A DNA stretch of 64,000 nucleotides from JBGAKG01 sp044224495. Its GTDB lineage: Bacteria; Myxococcota_A; Polyangia; Polyangiales; Polyangiaceae. Under the pieces are notes generated by a model, which was given only the letters and a program-made list of their open reading frames with translations, was not told where the DNA came from and made no database searches. Position 1 is the first letter of the stretch, and each line of letters starts with the position of its first letter. Positions 36,154-45,054 of this stretch are shown piece after piece. The stretch lies in contig JBGAKG010000010.1 of the NCBI GenBank assembly GCA_044224495.1, positions 62,001-126,000 of the forward strand, in the 5' to 3' direction. A program made the position numbers and the translations under genes.

Positions 36154-36530
36154 CAGGCCGTGACCTCCAGCGTCAGGTACCGCTTCTCGCCGCGAACGAA
36201 GATCATGTAGACGAGGTCGACGACGAGCGTCGAGTCGACCGACTTCACTTTGATCGAGTCCACGCGGAGGATTTCGCCGAGCCACTTGGTCAGCGACTCG
36301 AAGATCATCACTTCGAGGAGCTGCGCGGTCGCCATGCTGGTCGGAGCGAAAAGCATCCGACGAAGCCCGCAGCCGAAGTCGGGGAGGTTCACGCGCTCAC
36401 CCGGGGCGGTGAGGAGCACTTGCTTCACGAGCTGGTCGACGTACTCCGGGTAGCTTCGCTCGACCGCGAGCGTGCCAGCGCCCTCGTCGATCGCCAGTGG
36501 ATTCAAAATCCCCTTGTCGAAGGAGCTCAT
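36153..36530 (-). CDS. GPW/gp25 family baseplate wedge protein
   Basis: 125 residues, typical for the family. The conserved core LLTAPGERVNLPDFGCGLRRMLF is split here as LLTAPGERV and LPDFGCGLRRMLFAP (about residues 40-62), containing the EPR-like Glu of T4 gp25 and Afp9. It organises sheath attachment to the baseplate. Start at 36530 overlaps the PAAR-like gene stop (ATGA). Confidence 0.93.
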   Translation of the reverse strand: MSSFDKGILNPLAIDEGAGTLAVERSYPEYVDQLVKQVLLTAPGERVNLPDFGCGLRRMLFAPTSMATAQLLEVMIFESLTKWLGEILRVDSIKVKSVDSTLVVDLVYMIFVRGEKRYLTLEVTA

Positions 36531-36853
36531 CGGGTCTCCACCACCGTCTGCGTCTGCACCAGCGATGCAGGCCCGGGCGCGACGCTCCCGACGCAGAGGC
36601 CCAGCGCGGCGTTGCTAATCGTCGCGGCTCCCGCCGTGACTTCGAGATCGCCGCCCAGCCAAACGACGCTGGTGCAGGGGTTCGGCGAGCTCGTCGCCGG
36701 GTTGATGAATGGGCAGCCCTGAACCACCCAGGTGTCGGCGGTGGTCACCACGATGGAGCCGTTGATCGTGACGCTGGTTTGCGAAGGAGTCGCCTTGATC
36801 AATCCGCCGTGAGGGCAGACGAGCTGGGTGTCGACGGTGAACGTCGCGCTCAT
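36527..36853 (-). CDS. PAAR-like spike-tip protein
   Basis: 108 residues. CPHGG at about 13-17 plus later conserved Cys (VQGCPFINPATSSPNPCTSVVW, LGLCVGS) form the Cys/His-rich pattern of the short PAAR-like or DUF4280-type tip proteins. It would sit as the sharp tip on the gpV spike encoded by the preceding gene (36850). The beta-rich fold is implied by VTINGSIVVTTADTWVV. Confidence 0.75.
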   Translation of the reverse strand: MSATFTVDTQLVCPHGGLIKATPSQTSVTINGSIVVTTADTWVVQGCPFINPATSSPNPCTSVVWLGGDLEVTAGAATISNAALGLCVGSVAPGPASLVQTQTVVETR

Positions 36854-37413
36854 GCCAGCACCGACACCTTCAGCGCGCCGTCGTTCACGCTGAGCTCCGA
36901 GTCGGTGAGCTCGGTCTTCGCGGAGCCCGCTTCGCTGGTCACGCCGTCATCGATCGTCACGCTCGCGTTCTCCGTCTCGAGCTTGATCGCATCGGAGAGC
37001 GAGGCGTCAGCGCCTTTGGTCGACTCGAGCGACCACTCTTCGCCATCGTCGTCGAGCTTCATCGTGATCGCCTTGGTGCGTAGGATCTTCACCGCCGCCT
37101 TGCTCTCGCCAGGAAGCTCCTTGTCGGCCCAGAAGAACCCCGTCCAAATCGGGTACGACGGATCACCGCCTTCGAATTCCACCCACACCCCGGTCTCCTT
37201 CTCCGGTAGCGCGAAGAAGCCGACTTCCTTCCCGGCGTAGGGCACACAAGGCATCGCCCATACTTCGAGGTCGCCCAGCACGGCTGGCACGCTGACGAGT
37301 AGGCGCCCTCGCTTCGTCTTGTCCTCGTTCCCTTTGACCGTGCCGCGATACTTCCCGAAGAAGCGATTGCGTACGAGATCCAGGAGGAGAGAGAGGAGCT
37401 CACCTTGCATCAT
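36850..37413 (-). CDS. Phage baseplate assembly protein V-like spike
   Basis: 187 residues from the ATG at 37413. OB-fold start (FFGKYRGTVKGNEDKTKRGRL is the gpV/gp5 OB pattern, continued by VSVPAVLGDLEVWAMPCVPY and GVWVEFEGGDPSYPIWTG), then a C-terminal beta region with KLDDDGEEWSLES and ENASVTIDDG repeats that would form the trimeric beta-prism needle. Together with the gpD-like hub (37410) it makes up what is one fused protein (Afp8/VgrG) in other systems. Confidence 0.85.
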   Translation of the reverse strand: MMQGELLSLLLDLVRNRFFGKYRGTVKGNEDKTKRGRLLVSVPAVLGDLEVWAMPCVPYAGKEVGFFALPEKETGVWVEFEGGDPSYPIWTGFFWADKELPGESKAAVKILRTKAITMKLDDDGEEWSLESTKGADASLSDAIKLETENASVTIDDGVTSEAGSAKTELTDSELSVNDGALKVSVLA

Positions 37414-38474
37414 CGAGTGCTCCACGCGTTGCGGACGAGCTCGATCTCCATCGCGTGAAGTGCGGGATCGATGGTGTGCTTCACGCTTGCGACGAAGTAC
37501 TTGCCGCTGTGGCGGGAGCCCGCACCTTCGAGCTCGACGACCGCGTGCGCGTGCACGATGGCACCGAGCGTCTCGACGTTCGTCGAGCACGTCGCCCGGA
37601 CGAACCACGACGACTCGATCGCGGCGCCTTCGGTCCGCGCGACCAGATCACCGGCTTCGTCGATCGGTGCGGCGAGGAACATGGAGCGCTTGTCGCCGGT
37701 GATCGACGCGAGATCGCGCTCGCCGAGCGCGGCGAGCGGCGACTTCTTCGTCGATCCGTCGAGCTTCTTCTTGTCGTTCAAGTCGACGTGCATCGCCTCG
37801 AAGCTCGTCGGTCGTTCGACGTCCCACTCGATCTGAATCTCGTCGATCGTCGGAGTGTCGACGTTGATGCTGAGCTTCGTGCGCGGGGTTCCGTCGACTG
37901 GTGGGCGCTTGAAGTGAGCCGTCCCCACCGTGCCTTCGGGATCGAACGTGAGCCAGAAGAGGCAACCGTTGCGCCGCGCGAGCCGACGCACGAAGCCCAA
38001 GTCGCTCTCGCGCTGGATGAGTGTGTGCTTGTCCTCTTGGTGCTTGGACTTCGTGTTCGATACGTCGGTGCTCAAACCATACTTCTGGAGGATCTGTTGA
38101 ACGACCTCGCTGTCGGTCGCGTCCTTCCATTGATGCGAGCGCGCTTCACGATCCATCTCGACGAGCGCATCCGTCCCCCGGACCTCGACCAGCGAACCCG
38201 CGCCGCCGTGCGCGAGGTGGATGCGCTGTCCGTGGACGGGTCCCTTCACGAGGCACTCCTTCGTGTCGCCCACGGTGGTCGTCACGATCAGGGTGGATCC
38301 GACCGAGAGCCTCTCGTCCGAAACCCAGTCCACGTCGTCGTCGTCGATCTCGACCTCGAAGCGCATGCGGAATGTGGTCGGCTCGCCCATGCGCTCGTGG
38401 ATCTCGATCCAGCTCGCATCCGCGAGATCGTCGCTCGACCCATTGGCCGCGCGGATGGTGGCGCCGAGACCCAT
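37410..38474 (-). CDS. Phage late control gene D-like hub protein
   Basis: 354 residues from the ATG at 38474 (MGLGATIRAANGSSDD), overlapping the gpX-like stop. The gpD/gp27-like fold is indicated by VLVEM-type core TDALVEMDREARSHQWKDATDSEV, VVQQILQKYGLSTDV, IQRESDLGFVRRLARRNGCLFWL and the ending SGKYFVASVKHTID. It forms the trimeric central hub on which the gpV spike is built. Confidence 0.87.
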   Translation of the reverse strand: MGLGATIRAANGSSDDLADASWIEIHERMGEPTTFRMRFEVEIDDDDVDWVSDERLSVGSTLIVTTTVGDTKECLVKGPVHGQRIHLAHGGAGSLVEVRGTDALVEMDREARSHQWKDATDSEVVQQILQKYGLSTDVSNTKSKHQEDKHTLIQRESDLGFVRRLARRNGCLFWLTFDPEGTVGTAHFKRPPVDGTPRTKLSINVDTPTIDEIQIEWDVERPTSFEAMHVDLNDKKKLDGSTKKSPLAALGERDLASITGDKRSMFLAAPIDEAGDLVARTEGAAIESSWFVRATCSTNVETLGAIVHAHAVVELEGAGSRHSGKYFVASVKHTIDPALHAMEIELVRNAWSTR

Positions 38475-38749
38475 CAGCCCGACCTCTTGGGGACGAGGAC
38501 TTCCTGAACCTCGGCGAGCGCGTCGGGCAGCATGGCCTCGCTGAGCTCGACGATTCGCCACCACGCCGACGCGTCCTCCAAGTAGCGATGAGCCAGGTGA
38601 TCGAGGCGCTGTCCCTGCTTGAGCCGATGCACGCCCGCGATCGTCTGAACTGGCGCGTCCGGAGGCGTGACCACGGTGACGACGCGCCCGCGCGCATCCT
38701 TCACCTGGAGCGTCTCGATCCCGTAGTAGCGGCTGTTCTTCTGGAACAT
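38474..38749 (-). CDS. gpX-like LysM tail protein
   Basis: 91 residues. The C-terminal half is a LysM-type motif: HRLKQGQRLDHLAHRYLEDASAWWRIVELSEAM and VLVPKRSG, as in phage tail protein X. In other eCIS the LysM is part of Afp7; here a separate small gene follows the tube-adaptor gene with a 9-bp gap. Joins the tube to the hub. Confidence 0.82.
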   Translation of the reverse strand: MFQKNSRYYGIETLQVKDARGRVVTVVTPPDAPVQTIAGVHRLKQGQRLDHLAHRYLEDASAWWRIVELSEAMLPDALAEVQEVLVPKRSG

Positions 38750-38758
38750 GGTGATCGC

Positions 38759-39472
38759 TCAGAATGGAAGGAGCCCGAGGATCGACTCGGTGTCGTTGGC
38801 GAGATTGGCGCGTGCGAGGCCTTCCTTCTGCCCGCGCGTGTACTTGTAGGCAGCGAGCGCCAGCGATTCGGCCGCGCTCAGCGTTCGGCTCGCCGAAGCG
38901 AGGCGGCGCGACTCGAAGTAGTTGTCGTCGAGGACCCCGAGGCCGATTGTGACCGTCGCCCGCATCGGATGGAGCGTCGGCAGGAACGCCTGCTCTTCGA
39001 CGGAGAAGCTCGTGAGGCGCACGGGAACGATCCGGCCGGGTCCCCAGACGAACAGGACCATCGGCGCCGCCTTCCGCTTCGCCGTCGCGCTGCCGACGCC
39101 AGGCACTTTGCTCTGCGTCGATGCATCTTCCTCTACCGGGTAGAGCAACATCTCGAGTGCGGCGATTCGATCCGCGACGCCGCTCGTGGCGGCCACCGGA
39201 TGAATCTCGGGTTCCTCGAGCGCGTCTGCCGCGTCGAGCTCGAGGGCGAGTTGAAAGGTCTCCACGGGGTCGAACGGCTGCGCGCGGTTGGTTGCGCTGG
39301 ATCGCACCGACTTGTCCTGAACGGGACTTCCCCAGGGCTTCAAAGTCCGCGTGAGGGTATGCGGGTTGTATTGGAAGACGATGATGTCGGGGATGGGGCC
39401 GAGAAAGTCCTCCGCGATTCGGATCAGAGCGCCCTTGAGAAGCTTCGGGCTTTGCGAGTATCCGAGAGGCAT
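38759..39472 (-). CDS. eCIS tube initiator/adaptor (Afp7-type CIS tube protein)
   Basis: 237 residues. The start region IIVFQYNPHTLTRTLKPWG is the hallmark of the contractile injection system tube protein family (Afp7 N-terminus), with QLALELDAADALEEP and the ESRRLASASRTLSAAE C-terminal helix. No LysM domain at its end, since that is encoded separately by the 38474 gene. It connects the first tube ring to the hub. Confidence 0.85.
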   Translation of the reverse strand: MPLGYSQSPKLLKGALIRIAEDFLGPIPDIIVFQYNPHTLTRTLKPWGSPVQDKSVRSSATNRAQPFDPVETFQLALELDAADALEEPEIHPVAATSGVADRIAALEMLLYPVEEDASTQSKVPGVGSATAKRKAAPMVLFVWGPGRIVPVRLTSFSVEEQAFLPTLHPMRATVTIGLGVLDDNYFESRRLASASRTLSAAESLALAAYKYTRGQKEGLARANLANDTESILGLLPF

Positions 39473-39474
39473 CG

Positions 39475-39702
39475 TCAGCTCCTCATTCCGCGAAGGAGAG
39501 CGTTCGCGATCGCGTCGGCAACGTCGTCCTGGGTCGCCCCGGCGGGGATCGTCACTTTGAGTTGGAGAGAACCGAGGGAGGCGACTGCGTCAGCGGGCAG
39601 CCGGCGCTCGATGCGCTCGACCACGCTCCTTGCGAGCGCGCGCGGGTCGTCGCTGGCAGATGCGGGCAAGCGGAGCGCCAGTTGTTCGATGAGCAATCTC
39701 AT
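39475..39702 (-). CDS. Small conserved eCIS-operon protein of unknown function
   Basis: 75 residues, starting 4 bp inside the AAA ATPase stop and 2 bp before the tube-adaptor gene. Two predicted helices (DPRALARSVVERIERRL; TQDDVADAIANALLRGM) flank a short strand LQLKVTIPAG. No signal peptide. Comparable very small genes lie at this place in other eCIS operons; role unknown. Confidence 0.65.
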   Translation of the reverse strand: MRLLIEQLALRLPASASDDPRALARSVVERIERRLPADAVASLGSLQLKVTIPAGATQDDVADAIANALLRGMRS

Positions 39703-41747
39703 GAAGCGAGGGCCTCCCGGACCCGCGCCTCGAGTGGGCGCCCGTCCTTCTGGAGCTCGCGCTCGAGCCCGCGCGCGACGTGTCGACCTGCGAGCGGAAC
39801 CCCTTCGCGGCGCGCGATGAACATCGCGTTCAACAACGAGTACTTGATCTGAGCACCCGTGAGTTTCAGCGACGCCGCGAGCTGACGCAGCTTCGGATCG
39901 AGCGAACGCGCCGTGAGCTCACCGGCGAGCTCCGCGACGAGTCGCTGCCAGATCGCTTCGCGCGTCGCCTGATCGGGCTCCGGAAAGTCGAGTACGTATC
40001 GAATGCGCCGGGTGAACGCTTGATCGATGTCCGATTTGCGATTCGTCGCCAGGACGGCGATGCCGGGGTACGTCTCGATCGCCGCGAGGAGATGATTGGT
40101 GTCGGTGTTCGCGAACCGATCGTGCGCGTCCTTGACCTCCGTGCGCTTGCCGAAGAGGGCGTCGGCTTCGTCGAACAAGAGGATGACGTCGAGGTGCGCC
40201 GCTCGAGTCAGGACGCGCTCGATGTTCTTGCTGGTTTCGCCGACCCACTTGCTGACCATCGTCGACAGATCGAGCCGGAAGAGGTCGAGCCCGAGCTCCT
40301 TCGCGAGCACCTGAGCTGCCATCGTCTTGCCGGTGCCCGACGGACCGCTGAAGGCGGCCAGCAGGCCACGACCCTGGGGAAAGAGTCGACGGCGATCCGG
40401 AAGTTCCCAAAACGCAGATCGCTCGCGCGCCTCGTACGCGAGCTCGTCGAGGTGTCTCCGGAGCGCTGGGCTCACGACGAGGTCGTCCCAGCCGAACGGA
40501 CACTCGAGCCGCTGGGCGAGCTCGCCGAGTGCATCGCTGCGTGCGACGCGGAGCCGAGACGCAACGTCGTCGGGGGTGAGCGCTCGATGCCGAGCGACGG
40601 AGGCGATGTGCCCGACCGTCGCTCTTTCCTGTCGCGTGAGGGCATCGAACGCATGCTCGGGCCACGTTTCAGCTCCCGGGATGGCCTGGCGCCAGAGCTC
40701 GGTGCGCTCTGCCGTGGAGAGGGAGGGGATCTCGAGGTCCAAGTCGACTGCCCTCGACGAGCGCGCCATCACGCGCTTCGCGTCGGCGATGACGAACTGC
40801 ACCGGACACCACGGAAGCTGCTCCGGCCACTTACGTTGACTGACCGCTTCTCCGCTCCATGCGACGGCGCAGTCGCGCAGAATTCCGTGGCGCTGGGCCC
40901 GAAGGAAGAGCAGTGGCCACCGATCGTCGGAGAAAGCGTCGCCGTCGATCGCGATGAGCGGCAAACCGAGCTCGGCGCTCACGATCGCGGCGAATGTTTT
41001 TCGCCCGCTTTGCGGTGCACCGAGGATGCGCATCCGTCCATGCCGAGCATCGGCCGCGAGGTGACGCGTACCGAGCCAAGCCACGGCGCGTTCGATCGGC
41101 CATGTCTCGAAGGCGGGGAGCACCGGTTGGACACGGGCGAAAGGTGCGAGCTCGGCATCGATCGCATCGGTTCCCAGGAGCCAGTCGCGGACGGATCCAT
41201 CCAGCGCGAATGCGGTGGGCTCACCCAGTCCACCCCCCGCCTCGGTGACGAGCACCCAGCGCCGGATCGCCGCGTCGTTCGCGAGCACGACGGTTCGTCC
41301 GTGGCCGAAGACACGCCCGACGAAGGCCGGGGTCGGGTAGGCACGCGTCGCGACGTCGTTGGCGTAGGCATACAGGCGCGCGAGGGTGGGATCGAGCTCG
41401 AGCGCGAGGCAGGCTTGGAGCAAGTCGGCTTCGATCACGCCGAGCCCCAGACGCTCGATGATGCGTCCGAAGCGCGTATCGGTCTCCGCCAGCGCGGCGT
41501 CGAGCTCTGCATCGGCGGCGTCCACTCCCTCCAGCAACGCGTTGGCGAGGAGCCATTCGCGTTCACGTGTGGGATCGTCACGGTCTTCCAACATCGCGTC
41601 GGCTTCGTCGTGGGTGATCGCGCCGCGTGCGGTCGGCGTCGCTTCCTGCGACCAGAGGTGACGCAACCATGCGATGCGTGCGGAGAGCCTGGCCCGCACG
41701 CGTGCAAGCACCAGCGCGTGCAACTTGTTGTCTTCCGTTGCGCTCAT
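39699..41747 (-). CDS. eCIS AAA+ ATPase (Afp15-like)
   Basis: 682 residues from the ATG at 41747. The C-terminal AAA+ domain has Walker A GPSGTGKT (468-475), Walker B LLFDEADALFG (523-533), sensor ATNR (567-570) and arginine-finger region FTRRIRY (578-584). The N-terminal half holds a second, degenerate ATPase-like domain with GAPQSGRKTF (243-252). This is the two-domain CDC48-like ATPase found in nearly all eCIS; proposed to assist assembly or cargo handling. An in-frame GTG four codons earlier is the alternative start. Confidence 0.9.
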   Translation of the reverse strand: MSATEDNKLHALVLARVRARLSARIAWLRHLWSQEATPTARGAITHDEADAMLEDRDDPTREREWLLANALLEGVDAADAELDAALAETDTRFGRIIERLGLGVIEADLLQACLALELDPTLARLYAYANDVATRAYPTPAFVGRVFGHGRTVVLANDAAIRRWVLVTEAGGGLGEPTAFALDGSVRDWLLGTDAIDAELAPFARVQPVLPAFETWPIERAVAWLGTRHLAADARHGRMRILGAPQSGRKTFAAIVSAELGLPLIAIDGDAFSDDRWPLLFLRAQRHGILRDCAVAWSGEAVSQRKWPEQLPWCPVQFVIADAKRVMARSSRAVDLDLEIPSLSTAERTELWRQAIPGAETWPEHAFDALTRQERATVGHIASVARHRALTPDDVASRLRVARSDALGELAQRLECPFGWDDLVVSPALRRHLDELAYEARERSAFWELPDRRRLFPQGRGLLAAFSGPSGTGKTMAAQVLAKELGLDLFRLDLSTMVSKWVGETSKNIERVLTRAAHLDVILLFDEADALFGKRTEVKDAHDRFANTDTNHLLAAIETYPGIAVLATNRKSDIDQAFTRRIRYVLDFPEPDQATREAIWQRLVAELAGELTARSLDPKLRQLAASLKLTGAQIKYSLLNAMFIARREGVPLAGRHVARGLERELQKDGRPLEARVREALAS

Positions 41748-43048
41748 GTCGGCACCCACCAGAAGGGCATGGATTCCGCGCCGTCGACGACGACCCGGAC
41801 GCTCGTGGGGCCGACCGGCTTGGTGGCGGGCAGGAACTCCAGCGCGTTCGCGGACGCGGAGAACTGGCCCCCGGCCAGGGGAGCCGTGCCGTCGACGCGA
41901 GCCAGCCCCTCTCCGCCGACGAAGAGGCGGACGTCGAGCGGCAGGACGGTGACGGTGGGTGAAGTCGTGGGTGGGAGGGCGAAGCGCCAGCCCTGGAGCG
42001 TGTAGTGTGCGCCGCTCGGGACGATCGCATCGATGCGGGGAGCCATCACGAACGGCGTCTCGTTGCTCGTCGCGTCGAACGCCCGCGGGCCGGCAGGTGT
42101 GCTCTTGATGCTTCGTACTCGAATGCGTGCAGAGTACATGCCTGGCATCACCACCAGACCACTCATGGTCGTCTTCGGCGACAGGAGCTCGACGGTCGTC
42201 GCGTCGTTCGTCAGTGGCCAGGTGGGATCCTCTGCAACGTCGCCGTCGCCAGTTTGCTCGGCAAAGCGTCGACTCCGAAGCTGTAGCGCGACTTCGTCAC
42301 CCACGAACCCCGAGCCGACGAAGGTCACGCGCGCCGTCGGGTCGCCGATGGTGACGACCGCCGGCCGCAGCTCGAGCTTGCGCATCGTGCCGCCGTACGT
42401 GACTTGCGCGATGCTGACGGAGCCATCGAGGTGGGGCTCCTTCCCGACGAAGGACTGGACGCCGTAGCTCAACACGCGCGTCGAACGCGCCGTCGCGCGC
42501 TCGGGATCGAGCATCACGATCGAAACGACGTAGTAGGCCGAGAAGCGTGGGTGCTTCGAGCTCGTGTTCCAGAACTGGAGAGATTCGGTGTGAGAGATCG
42601 GCTGAAGCGAGATCTGCAGCCGTACGTCCTTGCCGTCGAGGCCGCTCGCGTCGAAGAGCCTTCCTTTCGCTGGATCGACGACGCTGCTCTCGGTCAGGAT
42701 CGCGAAGTCGTGCATCGCCTTCATGGCGATGCTCATGTAGCGCTGCTCGTTGAATACGCCCTGTTCGGAGTCCTTGCTGCGCGCGGTGATCTGATAGTGG
42801 AGATTCAGCGCCATCGGCGTGAACTGAATCGGCGGAACGCTGCTCGAGGTCGGGGCTTGCGACTTGAAGTAGGGCTCTTCGGTGACGTGATAGAGGTACA
42901 GACCGAGCAGCTCGCCGCTCGCATCCTCCGTGAGGATGTCGGGCGGTACCGCTCGCACCACGACCGTGGCGCCCGCGTGCAATTCGAGGCGCTGCTCCAG
43001 CATGCTCTGGAGCGTCTTCGTGACGAGGGAGAGATCGCCGATCGTCAT
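41744..43048 (-). CDS. DUF4255/Pvc16-like tail cap protein with C-terminal Ig-like extension
   Basis: 434 residues. Residues 1-190 are the DUF4255 (Pvc16_N) domain: VTKTLQSMLEQRLELHAG, LGLYLYHVTEEPYFKSQ, MALNLHYQITARSKDSE, LQFWNTSSKHPRFSAYYVVSI. Residues 235-434 add IPT/TIG-like beta domains (VTFVGSGFVGDEVALQL, YTLQGWRFALPP). The short Afp16/Pvc16 caps the tube and sheath. The extension is longer than in the archetypes. Confidence 0.85.
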   Translation of the reverse strand: MTIGDLSLVTKTLQSMLEQRLELHAGATVVVRAVPPDILTEDASGELLGLYLYHVTEEPYFKSQAPTSSSVPPIQFTPMALNLHYQITARSKDSEQGVFNEQRYMSIAMKAMHDFAILTESSVVDPAKGRLFDASGLDGKDVRLQISLQPISHTESLQFWNTSSKHPRFSAYYVVSIVMLDPERATARSTRVLSYGVQSFVGKEPHLDGSVSIAQVTYGGTMRKLELRPAVVTIGDPTARVTFVGSGFVGDEVALQLRSRRFAEQTGDGDVAEDPTWPLTNDATTVELLSPKTTMSGLVVMPGMYSARIRVRSIKSTPAGPRAFDATSNETPFVMAPRIDAIVPSGAHYTLQGWRFALPPTTSPTVTVLPLDVRLFVGGEGLARVDGTAPLAGGQFSASANALEFLPATKPVGPTSVRVVVDGAESMPFWWVPT

Positions 43049-43050
43049 GA

Positions 43051-43779
43051 TCAGAGCTGGCCGATCCCGAAACGATGGTTGATGCCGACGCCCGATTGCG
43101 GCGAGGGGGCCGGAGCGCGAGCTGGTGGTGGAGCTGCTGGCGTCTCGGGGATCGACGGTGCAACGCGCACGACCTCGACCGAGATCCGACCAATCACGAT
43201 GCTCGGTTCCTTACCTGCGGCCCGTGGTTCGGGCGCCATGGTGGGTTCAGTTCGCGATGCGGCGAACGGGGCACCCGCGGCGCTGGGTTCACGAGGTTCG
43301 GCGAGGCGCGTCGTCGTGACGAAGGGGATCGCTGCGGGGTCCACGCGAGGCGAACGCTTCGCTTCGACCGGGACGCGGAGCTCCGGTTCGGACGCAACGT
43401 GCGGCTCGACGAGCTCCGGTGTCGAAGAACGGTGAACGCTTCGCGCTGGCGCGCGGGGAGTCGGCGCGACGATTCCGTTCGAAGCGCGCGATGGCTCCGT
43501 AGCCTGCTCGCTCGGCATCTTCGTGAGCTCGCGTGCACCCGGGATGGGAGCCTCCGCAGGATCCGCGACGAGCGAAGCGCGTCGCGGATCCGGTTGCGCC
43601 GGTGACTCCACCGCTGCCGGGGACGGTCCGTGGCGGTCGGGAGGACCCTCGGCCGCGCTCGGCCCCGGCGCCGCCGGCGCGACCCGTTCGAAGGGGTCGT
43701 CCATGGGCTCTGCGACCGGGGCGACGAAGCCTGCCCGGGTCGAGGAGCGCGCAGCGACGCGTCGCAGGTAGGACTTCAC
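43051..43779 (-). CDS. Proline-rich eCIS-operon protein
   Basis: 242 residues from a GTG at 43779 that overlaps the upstream stop (GTGA). Positively charged start (KSYLRRVAAR), then about 160 residues of Pro/Ala/Glu/Arg low complexity, and a short conserved-looking end PSIVIGRISVEVVRVAPSIPE...SGVGINHRFGIGQL. The ending suggests a binding peptide attached by a flexible linker. I do not recognise a family; possibly an assembly or scaffolding factor. Confidence 0.6.
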   Translation of the reverse strand: MKSYLRRVAARSSTRAGFVAPVAEPMDDPFERVAPAAPGPSAAEGPPDRHGPSPAAVESPAQPDPRRASLVADPAEAPIPGARELTKMPSEQATEPSRASNGIVAPTPRAPARSVHRSSTPELVEPHVASEPELRVPVEAKRSPRVDPAAIPFVTTTRLAEPREPSAAGAPFAASRTEPTMAPEPRAAGKEPSIVIGRISVEVVRVAPSIPETPAAPPPARAPAPSPQSGVGINHRFGIGQL

Positions 43780-44531
43780 GATCCGTCTCGCTCGGATGCG
43801 AGGAGGTTGAACGTGCGTCGCCGCGCCCGTGGGAGTCGGAGAATCTCGGTGAGGGACCAGCCGTACGCGACGGTCAGTCGATGAATCTCGTGCGCTCGGA
43901 CGGCATGCTCGCGGACAATCGCACCGAGCAGGTGGGATTGGACGTCGAACGCGACCGTGTTCGATGCTCTGCACTCCGGGCACGCCGCGAGCAGCTCGGC
44001 GTCGAGAAGTGGAGCCGCGGTCTCCATCGCTTCGACGATCAGGGCCGGATCCCGCTCGTCGGGCACGCCGCAACGGGTGAGCATGGCGCGTTCGGCGCTT
44101 TCCTCGTCCAATCCTTCGACGGCGAGCTCGTCCAGGCCCGTGGGAAGACGAAAGTCGTGGTTGCTGGGATCGAGCGCCGTCGCGGTCTCACGGCGGCGCC
44201 GAACGAGATCTTCGACGTCGAGCTCGAAGTCGAACTTCGCCGCGCACTGACCACAACGGACCGTCTCGCGGACCGTCGAGCCGAAGGTGCCCACGAGCAC
44301 CGACGCGAGCGCAAAGTCGCGTTCGGAGATGGTGAGCTCTGCGGCTTGTCCCGGGGCGACGTCGCTCCCTCGTCCGGCGACGAGGAGTCGGTCGAGTAGG
44401 TCGATCGCGCTCTGGCTATCGATGCCAGCAACGCTCTCTTCGTCCTCCCCACAAATGTCACGAACCTTGAGAAAGCGCGCGCTGCCCGCACAGTCGATGC
44501 GGATGCGCCTCACCGCGGCGGCCGGCGTCAT
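43776..44531 (-). CDS. gp26/gp51-like baseplate chaperone with zinc-ribbon
   Basis: 251 residues. Two Cys pairs, CGQC (about residue 93) and CPEC (about residue 184), indicate a zinc ribbon in the middle of the chain. The C-terminal helix EIHRLTVAYGWSLTEILRLPRARRRTF resembles the T4 gp26-type baseplate proteins (hub-assembly related). One base separates it from the tube gene. Probably a baseplate assembly chaperone; moderate certainty. Confidence 0.65.
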   Translation of the reverse strand: MTPAAAVRRIRIDCAGSARFLKVRDICGEDEESVAGIDSQSAIDLLDRLLVAGRGSDVAPGQAAELTISERDFALASVLVGTFGSTVRETVRCGQCAAKFDFELDVEDLVRRRRETATALDPSNHDFRLPTGLDELAVEGLDEESAERAMLTRCGVPDERDPALIVEAMETAAPLLDAELLAACPECRASNTVAFDVQSHLLGAIVREHAVRAHEIHRLTVAYGWSLTEILRLPRARRRTFNLLASERDGS

Positions 44532-44532
44532 C

Positions 44533-45042
44533 TCAGTACTCGGTAGGTTCGCCGACGCTCAGGTCGCGCTCCCAACCTTCGTTCTGGAGAACGATCTTCT
44601 CGATCGCGATCGCGTGGCCGTTCGCGTCGAGCTCTGGCAGTGCGGTGTACTCGGACACCCAGCAGCGGAAGACGCGGTACGCCTTGGCGACCGTGTTCTG
44701 CCGGTTCAACATCTCCACGATGAGGTCCTTGCGGAACGCCTTCAGCGAGATCGCTGCATCACCCGCGGTGGAGTAGATGCGATTCGCCCAGGCCTCGAAC
44801 TCGGGATCGTGCGTGATGCCGCGCTCGATCGTGATCGGCTCGAACTTCCACAGGCTCGGGGTGTGGCGACTCGTGCTCGGGTCGCCGCCTTCGCGATGCG
44901 TGATGACGTCGGTCGAGCGCTTGAGCGCGCTCAGCTTGCTCACGCCGGCGACGTAGCGTCCGTCCCACTTGATGCGGAACTTGAAGTTGGCGTACGGGTC
45001 GAAGCGGTGGGTGTTCACCACGAATTGGCGCTGGATGCTCAT
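44533..45042 (-). CDS. eCIS inner tube protein
   Basis: 169 residues. T4 gp19-like tube protein: DPYANFKFRIKWDGRYVAGVSKLSALKRST near the start, IERGITHDPEFEAWANRIYS in the middle and the ending IEKIVLQNEGWERD. Only one tube gene is present, whereas Afp/PVC have at least two. Stacked hexamers form the lumen that carries cargo. Located 12 bp after the sheath gene. Confidence 0.93.
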   Translation of the reverse strand: MSIQRQFVVNTHRFDPYANFKFRIKWDGRYVAGVSKLSALKRSTDVITHREGGDPSTSRHTPSLWKFEPITIERGITHDPEFEAWANRIYSTAGDAAISLKAFRKDLIVEMLNRQNTVAKAYRVFRCWVSEYTALPELDANGHAIAIEKIVLQNEGWERDLSVGEPTEY

Positions 45043-45054
45043 CGCTTCTCCCGA

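Noticed and set aside
33682..36210. 842-codon plus-strand frame over the baseplate genes
   Set aside because: Mirror of the J-like gene; Arg/Asp/Val-rich without any domain.
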